Origin: Pseudoips prasinana
Lineage: Eukaryota; Arthropoda; Insecta; Lepidoptera; Nolidae
DNA length: 64,000 nucleotides
Reading direction: 5' to 3'
Assembly: GCA_951640165.1 (NCBI GenBank)
Contig: OX621240.1
Coordinates: forward strand, 38,382,713 to 38,446,712
Each line of letters starts with the position of its first letter. Positions within the stretch are counted from its first letter, which is position 1. The notes under the pieces were generated by a model, which did no database searches, had not been told where the DNA came from, and was given only the letters and a program-made list of their open reading frames with translations. The position numbers and the translations under genes were made by a program. Shown in pieces: positions 55,565 to 64,000 of the stretch.

Positions 55565-55690
55565 TGTCTCCTTTGTCTAGTGGTAGCGTGTACAACAACT
55601 GATAATAAGTTCCTGGGTTCTAGCAGTTCCCGTGAAAATAACTCCCAGAGAATAAAGACGTCTCCGTGTACTACGACCATCATACTACAA
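55565..55690 (+). mobile_element. tRNA-headed SINE fragment
   Basis: 'CCTTTGTCTAGTGGTAGCGT' resembles the A-box head of S3; the B-box is decayed ('GGGTTCTAGCAGTTCCCG'). The following 'ACTCCCAGAGAATAAAGACG' resembles 59511-59600. Confidence 0.5.
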
Positions 55691-55984
55691 ATAATAATCA
55701 TTTATTGCTCTCAAAAATCTCCAGGCTCTCTCCTCCTGAAGCTATTTAGAACAGTTTTTATTATAAAGATCAATGAATTTGACTACCGCATAAAACAAAT
55801 CGGATTTTACAGTAACTAGATTTTTATAAAGTTATTTTATGGCCTAAATCATATCACATAAACTGGATCGGTCTCAGAGATTACTGGAACCTCGTGAAGG
55901 GGTATGCTTTGTCTTTAGATTTTGGGTATATTCTTTATATTATGAAGAGCTGGACGGATATGATTGTGGACATCAAACCGTGAC

Positions 55985-56620
55985 GTACCTTTACATAATC
56001 ATCATCGTGTCAGGCGAATATCGTGCACAAGTGGACAATGGCCTCCCAAAAAGATGTACACAATCACATTATGCCATAATCACCGCACTCGGCAGACGGG
56101 ATATAATAAAATCGTAGGCAAATCAAAACTGTACATTGATTTTTTTTACAGTCTACTTGGGGCGTGATCTACTATCGATATCGAAGCCGAAAATATAGTT
56201 TTTATAATTTTTGTCTGTTTGTCTATATGTATGTCCGAGATAAACTCAAAAAGTACCTCATGGATTTACTTAAAATTTTGCATGAATATCACTAAGAGGT
56301 CGGTTCAACATATAGGCTACATATTATCACGCTATCAGCCACGGGGGAGGAGCTGTGATAATTTATAAATTTAACTCGGGTGAAACCGCGGGGCACAGCT
56401 AGTATATTAATAAATATGATACATACACAAATATATACTAATAAAGCTAAAATGTCATTGAAAATTGGTCTTCCTAAGAAAAATTAATTAATAATGCTCA
56501 TGGTGCACAGAGAGACGGACGAGACACATAGTATCTGGGAGATATTCCCTCGGAACGACTTTTACGCTCCCCACGGGATAGATGGGGTGATGATATTCTT
56601 TGCAGTCAGCCCCACGATAT
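55985..56620 (-). mobile_element. RTE-tail element E split by repeat F
   Basis: 55985-56100 and about 56495-56620 are the two halves of an E element ('CAATGGCCTCCCAAAA', 'CACTCGGCAGACGGG'; then 'GGTGCACAGAGAGACGG', 'CCCCACGGGATAGATGGGGT'). They are separated by a minus-strand F copy at 56101-56404 and about 90 bp of AT-rich sequence. Confidence 0.7.
56101..56404 (-). repeat. Dispersed repeat F, copy nested in element E
   Basis: 'ATATAATAAAATCGTAGGCA' to 'GAAACCGCGGGGCACAGCTA'. Confidence 0.75.
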
Positions 56621-56682
56621 ATGTACACCATAGCATATGGCACTATTTTCTTATATTTTGGTAGTTCAAGCACACTTAGAAA

Positions 56683-57217
56683 AAACGGCTAAGTGCGAGT
56701 CGGACCCGCGCACGAAGGGTTTCGTACCATTATCTATAAAAACGAGCAAAAAGTTCACGTTTGTTGTATGGGAGCCCCCTTAAATATTCATTTTATTTGG
56801 TTTTTTAGTTTTTGTTGTTATAGACGCAACTGAAATACATCTGTGAAAGTTTCAATTGTCTAACTATCACAGTTCATGCTGGATCAGCCTGGTGACAGAC
56901 AGCGAAGTGTTAGCTGCTGGCTTGCTTATCGTATGGGTAGTGGTAACCCTTGAGTCAGAGTTGCTCAAGCCGCCCACTATGCCTCTGGCATGGCTTAACG
57001 ACTGTTGTCTAATGACTACAACCGGGACCGACAGCTTAACGTGCCCTCCGAAGCACAGAGGCGCTCAAAAATTAAACCACTTGGGCGGTCACCCTATGGA
57101 CTGACCGGGAGCCTAGTTGCTTAACCTCGCCGATCGCTTTTGGACTGGTAAGAGCATCTAGCTATGAGCGTCTTAGTAATAGGGTCCCGTTTTACCCTTT
57201 GGGTACGGAACCCTAAA
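56683..57217 (+). repeat. Dispersed repeat G (subfamily 2) split by repeat D
   Basis: 'CGGCTAAGTGCGAGTCGGAC' to 'TTTGGGTACGGAACCCTAAA'. The internal part differs from the 13070 copy. A full D copy (56955-57175) lies inside, just before the end. Confidence 0.7.
56955..57175 (+). repeat. Dispersed repeat D, well-preserved copy
   Basis: 'TCAGAGTTGCTCAAGCCGCC' to 'GAGCATCTAGCTATGAGCGT', including 'AACGTGCCCTCCGAAGCACA' and 'CTTGGGCGGTCACCC'. Confidence 0.75.
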
Positions 57218-57525
57218 AACATCCAAATAAGAATTACGAGCAAAACCTGGTAAAAGTTAAAAGTTTTCTAGTTGGAATAAGTAATCAAAGACCTTAAAAT
57301 ATTCACGCAAATTAAATGACCCATAAAGACATAACAAATCAACGGAAATAACTTACATTGTAAAACAGTTGTAAATCCCGGTGATTAATCTTAAGGATTT
57401 TACACATGGCGGGAGATCTGTCGGCGTCGTTAACTTGAGATTAATTCCCATTTGGATTAATAATACCTTGCATAATCTTATTAATATATATTCTACCCCA
57501 AATGTGCTTATAGTTAGTTTGCATA
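57218..57525. other. Unassigned sequence
   Basis: No feature recognised. Confidence 0.3.
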
Positions 57526-57840
57526 CAAAGTCTCGTTGGTCTGGCGGTAGCGTATCCAATCTCAGATAATGTGTTCAAATCCCGGGTCGGGCTAAAAAGT
57601 GATTTTGTGAATTTTCTGTTCAGAAAATTCCTAAAAATATCAGTCCGAAGTCTGGGAGTTGGTGGTATCACCTCCGTGCCTCAAAGAGCACGTAAAGTTT
57701 TCGGTCCTATAGCTGGCCTCTTTCCGGTCGTGTCACTAGTCATCCCATCGGATCATCAGAGTGATGGAATAGAGAGTGCCCATGTCTTAGCGCACACACT
57801 TGTGTACTATAAATATGTCCCGCTCAGGTGGCTAGCCTTC
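57526..57840 (+). mobile_element. SINE S3, plus copy
   Basis: Head 'CTCGTTGGTCTGGCGGTAGC' and 'GTTCAAATCCCGGGTCGGG'; body as in 11998-12362 with a 'GGATCATCAGAGTGATGGAA' variant; merges into repeat H. Confidence 0.8.
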
Positions 57841-57841
57841 A

Positions 57842-57995
57842 TTATAATGAAATAATGAAATTTATTGAGCACTTGGGTATTTACATACACTTGTACTTGT
57901 CAAGCTCACAATGTATTACATATAAACAGTTTAAAAACAGTAATTAAAGCAACAATATATTTTGAATAAGTCCGTCCGGGTGATCTGTTTCAATG
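57842..57995 (-). repeat. Dispersed repeat H, 3' fragment
   Basis: 'AATAATGAAATTTATTGAGC' to 'AAGTCCGTCCGGGTGATC': the last about 150 bp of H in reverse complement. Confidence 0.65.
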
Positions 57996-58164
57996 AGACT
58001 TCACACGAGTTCTGTCTCATTGAGACCAGGAGAACGTTATTTATAATTTCAATAGATTTTTGGTTATAGTTGCCAATTTACTATCCACGTGAACAACAAT
58101 AAATGTTTAACCACGTGAACATTTGTTTTCCTGAAATAAGGTAAACTCTCTTCATTTAATAAAT

Positions 58165-59425
58165 AAATAAAATAAAATAAATAAAAAAGGTTTTTATTCA
58201 CTTAGACTTTAAAAAAGCGCTTGTAAAGTCAGAACATGTTAGTAGTAATATATAATTAATTTATAATTATTTGAAATGAAATGAAATTAAATGAATGAAA
58301 TGAAATGAAATGAAATGAAAGAATGTTTATTTTTGACAAAAAAGAAATCTTACCATACATCGCTAACTTAATATAATAAAGGTCATGGCCCATAATCCGA
58401 CCCGGTTAAAAAATGTTTTTGTACAAAAACGAAAATGATGGTAAATAATGCAGGCATAACCCACTGTTCATTATATGTAAAAAGAAAATAATAATTCAAT
58501 GGAGAGATCTTGCAGAAGACCGATAAAACTTGGATAATAATTAGTTGCACCAGCGGTTTCGCCCGTCTCTAAATTATTTTATCCCATGGAAACATGTCAC
58601 TGGGATAAAAAGTTCAATATGTCCATCTACAAATCTAATATGTATATATGTATATTATCTAATATGTATATTCAAAGATATATTTTTTTGTCTATTCATA
58701 GGAATTTGACATGACATGATAGATAAAGAAAATAAAATGTATTTTCTTTATCTATGCTATGCACTTAAGGTATTCAACAAATAATCATTCTTTACATGTA
58801 CATATATCTCTACGATGCAAGCAATTTAACCAATATCGGTTCAGTAGTTTAGACTTGAAAATAAAACAAGCAGGCTTACTTTGCCATTGTTTTGTTAAAT
58901 AAAAATATAATCATCACACTTATAAAGCAAACTCGTTCGGTCAGGTAATAACACGTACATTGCTGTCTCGGTCTCACCCGAGCTTTGTTGCGGTCGCGCA
59001 ATAATACAATGTATTATATTTTATTTCATAATCCCCATTAGCCACAGTAATGCGCCACTTACCATTAAGAAGAACAATCATTTGTCTTTGATTCCCACCA
59101 TATTTCGTTTCTGTACGCCGTAGGTATATTTTTCACACTAAATGGGCCATTACCTTTGGTTGTCAAAAAATTTCTAGGTACATACAGATATTTAGGTAGA
59201 CGGATTGTAGGAAATAATTTACAATAAGATTTATTTTATAACAGTAACGATATTTAACTAACTTAAATTAAGTTATTGTCAAGGATCATGTGTAGGTTTA
59301 ATTATCTAAATTTAAAATTTTAGCTATATTTTACTACATATTGTCTGAATGGTTCTGTCTATATTAAGGTACGAATTAAATGTTATTATTATGGCGGACA
59401 TTGTGTTTATAACGACGGTTTATAA
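58165..59425 (-). repeat. Dispersed repeat A split by an insertion
   Basis: 58165-58274 ('TTTAAAAAAGCGCTTGTAAA' to 'TTTATAATTATTT') and 59171-59425 ('CTAGGTACATACAGATATTT' to 'ATAACGACGG') are contiguous in the intact copy at 6076-6436. About 0.9 kb separates them here. Confidence 0.75.
58275..59168 (-). mobile_element. Retroelement-like insertion inside repeat A
   Basis: Begins (left) with a GAAAT repeat (58275-58320), on the minus strand an ATTTC-repeat 3' tail, then 'AACATTC'. It contains RTE-type phrases on the plus strand ('CACCAGCGGTTTCGCCCGTC', 'AATATCGGTTCAGTAGTTTA'). No RT coding recognised, so a 5'-truncated or non-autonomous element. Confidence 0.6.
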
Positions 59426-59510
59426 CGACATTATCACTGCCATAATGTGGCGACTGGTATGCTAAAGGGTATACGTTCTCATCTCAATCTATGTGTAGCT
59501 GGTGGCAAAA

Positions 59511-59573
59511 ATATCTCCCAGAGAATGGACAGCAGCGTCTTAATATCTCCCACAGAATGGACAGCAGCGTCTT
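59511..59573. repeat. 32-bp tandem duplication
   Basis: 59511-59541 and 59543-59573 are 31-bp copies ('ATATCTCCCAGAGAATGGAC' against 'ATATCTCCCACAGAATGGAC') differing by one base. Confidence 0.9.
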
Positions 59574-60007
59574 GCTGTGTACTACAGCCATCATACTACA
59601 TATGTAGTACATTAATAATTGGTTTTGCTTTCAGTACGATTCTCAAGACTAACATTTCAGGCCATAATACAATCAATACAGTTATTTGCCAGTCCTTTCA
59701 GCTAGCCGTCATCTAGTTTCTAAAGCAATTCAATTTGAACCTGCTGTGCACTGTGTAGAGTGCCTTCAGTTCCCGTTTCTAGGCAATATCTCAGAGGCAA
59801 ACCGAACAGAGTAATCCGAGATTACCTGAATCCACACCGTTCTGGTTACTCCGTAGCTTAATACTGAAGTTATGTTGTGAACTTCACGTTGAATAAACAA
59901 ACAATGATATATTCACTACCTACCAAATAACATAAACATATGCCTCTTTGGTCTATGGCAGCGAGTATAAAAGATTCGAATATGCTGAGATAAGTAATTA
60001 ATTAATG
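59574..60007. other. Unassigned sequence
   Basis: A SINE-like head trace at 59943-59965 ('GCCTCTTTGGTCTATGGCAG'); otherwise nothing recognised. Confidence 0.35.
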
Positions 60008-60285
60008 TCCTCCCGACCGAATTTTGGCCACGGCGCCAGTCTCAATGGAGACTAGCCAATTGCGCAGGACATATTATAGTGCACAAGTGTGAGCGCAAAC
60101 ACAGGAGCACTTTCTATTCCATCATCCTCATGATCTGATGGGATGACTAGCGACACGACCGTAAAGAGATCAGGTACAGGACCGCCAGCTTTACGTGCTC
60201 GCTCGACTTCGGGCTGATACTGAGGAAATTTCTTTTTACGGAAACATTCCAAAATCACTTTTTGTCCCGAGTCAAGTTGATATTA
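60008..60285 (-). mobile_element. SINE S3, minus copy, headless
   Basis: 'ACCGAATTTTGGCCACGGCG' at left to 'ACATTCCAAAATCACTTTTT' at right; it stops just before the tRNA-like head. Confidence 0.75.
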
Positions 60286-61205
60286 GTAATTTCGTAACCA
60301 ATCAGTAGTTTCAGTTAGAATACAGATTATTATATGGAAGAAGAGGAAGATTTGTTAATATGTAGTTAAATACTACTAAGAAAGTTATTTACCCTTACGC
60401 AAAAAGAGGGGTGTTATACATTTGACGTCGAGATCTATCTGTGCGTGTTTGTGTCTGGGGCATCGTAGCTTACAAACGGTTGGACTGATTTCGACGTGGC
60501 TTTTTTTTTTCATTTGTAAGCCAGTTTCCTTGTGGTAATTATTAGCTATGTTTGGTTTATATCGGTCCAGCGGTGTTCGTATACTAACACCGAATCTATC
60601 TAAAATGATATAGTTGGAGTCGAGGGTTTTCTAACGATTAGGTTATTATATTACTTAGTAACTTACATAGTACGATAAACACGTGGTCTAGTTTAGGCAG
60701 TCTGTTGTCGCTATTGTGGAAAGAAGTAGGTTAAGGTAAGTGGAGGCATCCTATCGTTATATCTGCTACCTATACATCTCGCTACCTTTCATAGCCGCGA
60801 TATTACTGAAAGCGAAAGGTTAAATCAAAAGGTTGTATCGAATTGTTAATTTTTATTGTTTTATGTTTTATTAAATTCATAATAATAATCGAATGCATTT
60901 ATTGTGTATGTAATTCTGTCCGTTATGATTATGTTATTTTGTCTGTTATATAATGTTGACTGTTTGTGTTACTGATCTCACGAACCAGTATATACTGGCC
61001 CTATCGGAAGATCAGCACTGCAGAAATGTAGTACTAGCTGAGATAGGGCCATTTTTTAAGCCAGTACGGATTTTATTCAAAAACTAAAAATATACTTACT
61101 AAATTTATTGTAAATTTTCAGTATGTGATATGAAAATAAAGATTTTATTATTATTAAATCCAACCATTTTGCAGTCTCCTAAAATATACTATAATCTAAT
61201 CTAGC
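60286..61205. other. Mostly unassigned; two dispersed-repeat traces
   Basis: 60420-60515 ('GTCTGGGGCATCGTAGCTTA', 'TTGGACTGATTTCGACGTGG') resembles a common insect repeat. 60995-61055 has 'TGGCCCTATC' and 'GATAGGGCCA' as inverted ends around 'GAAGATCAGCACTGCAGAAA'. Confidence 0.4.
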
Positions 61206-61209
61206 TGTA

Positions 61210-61375
61210 GCTTATAATCGAAGATAATGAGGTCCTGGGTTCAACTCCCAGTTCCTGCCAAAAAGTAAAATTATGATTTTTCTGCAAAAGTAAAACCAAG
61301 CCTTAATACAAATTCATGCACACAAATATCTGTCCTGGGTGGGAATCGAACCCACGACCTGCGACGCGAAAAGCA
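61210..61375. mobile_element. Two SINE heads facing each other
   Basis: Plus: 'ATGAGGTCCTGGGTTCAACT' (S3-type B-box, 61232-61251). Minus: complement of 'GGTTCGATTCCCACCCAGGA' (S2-type, about 61336-61356). Bodies are truncated. Confidence 0.55.
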
Positions 61376-61769
61376 AGTATTTAAATTTAATTAAAAACGC
61401 CAACCGTCAATATATGTACTTTTTACGAATGTTTAGAAAGATTTTAACAAACACTTAAACAATAGTTTTAGAACTTATCAAAGTTTTCAAGTTACAACAT
61501 TTGTCGTACGGTTGGCAGACATCCTAGAACTATCCTTAGACTTGGTAAACTTCAAAATAATTGGCCCTAACTATTTCGCCAAGTTCTTCGAGAGTTTGCT
61601 TACCAAAGTAAAGTTTTAAATAAGTTATTGTAAGTATCCAGGCTAAGTAGGCTTAGTATTACCAAATCTGGTCCCGAAATTCCTGACATATAATACGTCA
61701 AAGTTTTCAAGAGTCCAGTAGGTCAGTCTTATAATATTTAATTAGCCTAACTCGCTTACTTATATAAAA
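61376..61769. other. Unassigned sequence
   Basis: No feature recognised. Confidence 0.35.
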
Positions 61770-61812
61770 AACTGGCCAAGTGCGAGCCGGACTCGCGCAC
61801 GAAGGGTTCTTT
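61770..61812 (+). repeat. Dispersed repeat G, 40-bp 5' end
   Basis: 'CTGGCCAAGTGCGAGCCGGA' to 'CGAAGGGTTCT' only, cut off by the adjoining SINE. Confidence 0.65.
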
Positions 61813-61819
61813 AAATAAA

Positions 61820-61952
61820 TAAAAAATACATAGAAACCACCAATGACTCAGAAACAAATATTGCTCATCACACAAATATTTGGACTTACCGGGATTCGAA
61901 CCCAGGACTACTAGCTTCGTAGGCAGAACCACTACCAACTAGGCTACGGTGA
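61820..61952 (-). mobile_element. SINE S1, minus copy, body truncated
   Basis: 'AATACATAGAAACCACCAAT' to 'ACCAACTAGGCTACGGTGA', with the head intact on the minus strand. Confidence 0.78.
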
Positions 61953-62744
61953 ACAAAAACTTATAAAAGAAAACCAAACCCAAATCTAGCATCAAACTAA
62001 CTATTAAGTAATATTTTTAAATGCACTTTAAACAACTTATTATCCATCAATTTATAAACATCATTTTGATACAATATACATATAATTGATTCCAAATATT
62101 ATATATGATTGCACAGTAAATTTACCCGGGCGTAACTGAAACTGTATTTCACTAGTAGGAAACCAGATTAGGTTAGGTTTGAACTGCAAGCATACAACGG
62201 ACCAAAACAAATTTATTTACGCAAGCACTCCACTAAAATTGCTGTTCAGGTTACTATATTTTGAGACAGGTCACTATTTTACTGGATTCAGTATTCTCGT
62301 TTAGGATACGGAAATGTTTGGTAATACAAAAGAAAGTGTTTTTGATTTGCAGTTAAATACTCTTGTAGGAATAGTTAGAAAATTTAAATTTAATTGGTTT
62401 TAATAGGAATATAGTCTATTTTTATTGATAAGAGAAAAAGAGATACATTTATTCGGTGTGCGCAGTATCTGAGCTACACGGTGCACTGGAGAATATTCTG
62501 GAGCAAAATACAGAAAATTGAACTGTAAGTCAAGCTTACGAACAGTTTTATCTCCACTTTTATATGAAAATTGCTTTAGAATTCAGAGAAGTCTCGATAT
62601 GAATAGCATCCATTCGATATATTAAAACACACACACCGTTTAATGTTATGTTTGATCAAAAACTAAAGGAGGACATCCACTAAATTTGCTCACAATTTCT
62701 CAGTTTCAGGATGAAATTAGGTATGATTATGGTATGGTGGGTAA
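61953..62744. other. Unassigned sequence
   Basis: About 790 bp without recognised features. Confidence 0.35.
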
Positions 62745-63035
62745 TTCTTGTATAAAAAAAAGACTTTAAAAAAGCGCTTGTAAATAGTCAGAACATGTTT
62801 GTAGTAATACAGTTAGTATTTCTAGTTACTTATTACAGATATTTAGGTACACGGAATGTTAAAACATTTATACAATTTATTTTAAAATGGTTTAATAAGT
62901 TATTGTCATGGAGATTATGTTTAGGTTTAATTATTGAAATTTATATTTTACTACATATTGTCTGAATGGTTCTGTCTATATTAAGGTATGAATTCAGTAT
63001 TATTATTATAACGGACCTTGTGTTTAAAACGACGG
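62745..63035 (-). repeat. Dispersed repeat A, copy
   Basis: 'GACTTTAAAAAAGCGCTTGT' to 'TTGTGTTTAAAACGACGG'. Confidence 0.72.
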
Positions 63036-63242
63036 TGTGTGTATATATAACAACATAATTAAAACTTTTCTTCAGATTCACATGTTCGTATATTATGGAA
63101 CATGTAAACATGCAATGCATGAAAGCAAAAATAAATTCTCATATAAATTGTTTATGTTAGGCACAAGCTATATAGCAATAACTGACTGACTGATTGATCA
63201 ACGCACAGTTGAAACCACTGCTTCTGAAACCATGAAATATTG

Positions 63243-63381
63243 TACAGACGCCAGCACATCAAGTTACCCCAACCTGTCAAATTTCCCCAATTGAAAGTGA
63301 ACCTTATAGTTTTGTGATAAAGTTGAAAATCTATAAAAGAAATTTGTCAGATTGGGGCAGCTGGATGTGCTGGCGTCTGTA
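63243..63381. mobile_element. 139-bp hairpin MITE, copy 5
   Basis: TA-flanked; 'CAGACGCCAGCACATCAAGT' against 'GCTGGATGTGCTGGCGTCTG'; inner arm 'ACCCCAACCTGTCAAATTT'. Confidence 0.9.
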
Positions 63382-63401
63382 CAAATATTCCGTAAGTGGG
63401 T

Positions 63402-63444
63402 ACTAATGACACATGTGTGTTTTGTACACACTCGTGTCATTAGT
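63402..63444. repeat. Hairpin with 11-bp perfect stem
   Basis: 'ACTAATGACAC' (63402-63412) pairs with 'GTGTCATTAGT' (63434-63444); GTGTGT/ACACAC can extend the stem. The core ACTAATGAC also begins the palindrome at 17991. Confidence 0.75.
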
Positions 63445-63869
63445 GCACACCTATGTCACTTACACTCCTTTACATTGAGTCCCTAAGGGGGTGAAAAGGG
63501 TTTGCAAAGTTTGTATAGAACGTGTTTTCTTGGTGTGCAACTTCAAACTTGGTATTTATATTCCTGTGACATGTTTGAATGCTCGTAAAATAGGGGTTGA
63601 AAGTTTGTAAGAAATTAAGTCAAATTAAAAAAAAATATACGAAGTGTTTTATTTTTTGGACAAATGGGGGAAGTGTTAAATCATAGGTAACACAGAATTG
63701 GTTCGTTTTACGCTCTCTGAGTTCCGATTTTGTCTACCACGCGGAAAATGTCGCTGGCAAAAGCTAGAACTACATAAAACTATAATAACAAAATTATTTA
63801 ACCTTAATATACCAGTTTAGACAATGACGCACTAAGAATTTATTTTAATTTTAATGTAACGCCCGCAAT
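63445..63869. other. Unassigned sequence
   Basis: No feature recognised. Confidence 0.35.
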
Positions 63870-64000
63870 AGGGAATCTGATCCCTGTGTCGCGGGGTAGT
63901 TTACAAACATATAATAGACGGATACAAATTACATGCAAACTCAGAACAACTATTTATGGGTCACACAAATAGTTGTCCGGCGCGGGACTCGAACCCGTGA
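63870..64000 (-). mobile_element. SINE S4, cut by the window edge
   Basis: 'GGGAATCTGATCCCTGTGTC' at left to 'GCGCGGGACTCGAACCCGTG' at the edge, matching 43560-43705; the rest of the tRNA-like head lies outside. Confidence 0.78.

Overview
The window looks like AT-rich intergenic or intronic DNA from an insect, most probably a moth or butterfly (Lepidoptera). The evidence is the mix of repeat families: LINE 3' ends and SINEs sharing a 'CACTTACCATCAGGTGA' tail, RTE elements ending in 'GTCCAGCAGTGGAC' plus a GATGAT tail, a dispersed repeat carrying 'GGCCAAGTGCGAGTCGGACT', and several tRNA-derived SINE families. This is inference from sequence; no database search was possible. I found no host protein-coding exon, no convincing functional tRNA, rRNA or ncRNA gene, no CRISPR array and no prokaryotic or viral gene set. 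Nearly everything recognisable is a transposable element or its debris.

Layout. 1-5.86 kb: two LINEs. A 5'-cut LINE with an intact RT frame (2-2134) ends in an AAATA-repeat tail that abuts the middle of the ORF1 of a second, damaged LINE (FP-type ORF1 fragment, endonuclease, RT; 2343-5857). 6-13.7 kb: dispersed repeats, SINEs, a large palindrome (7366-7539) and the first copy of a 139-bp hairpin MITE. 13.8-15.3 kb: a 5'-truncated LINE RT whose catalytic FADD is FADN. 17-18.5 kb: LINE tails and two back-to-back perfect palindromes. 18.59-24.73 kb, minus strand: an internally deleted mariner/Tc1-type element interrupted by a nearly full-length 5.2-kb LINE (ORF1 coiled coil plus SGNH-esterase-like domain with one frameshift; ORF2 EN+RT with one in-frame stop). 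25-34 kb: LINE/SINE pairs sharing 3' ends, a GC-rich TIR element with TTA duplications, RTE fragments, a CA microsatellite and a SINE between 90-bp direct repeats. 35.86-37.44 kb: seven copies of a ~230-bp satellite. 37.5-46.3 kb: a SINE-dense region. 46.5-48 kb: a 1.43-kb non-autonomous hAT-like element with perfect 29-bp TIRs and 8-bp target duplications, holding a second foldback. 48.8-58 kb: RTE and LINE fragments, a three-unit tandem array, a TA-flanked MITE and several nested repeats. 58-64 kb: a repeat split by an insertion, more SINEs and the fifth 139-bp MITE.

How the parts relate: autonomous LINEs supply the replication enzymes (endonuclease, reverse transcriptase, ORF1 chaperone), and the SINEs here probably parasitise them by copying their 3' tails. 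Two SINE/LINE partnerships are visible. The MITEs are presumably relics mobilised by transposases not encoded here. Several insertions interrupt older ones and give a relative chronology. Labels S1-S4 (tRNA-headed SINEs) and A, D, E, F, G, H, I (dispersed repeats) are my own working names for families with several copies in the window.
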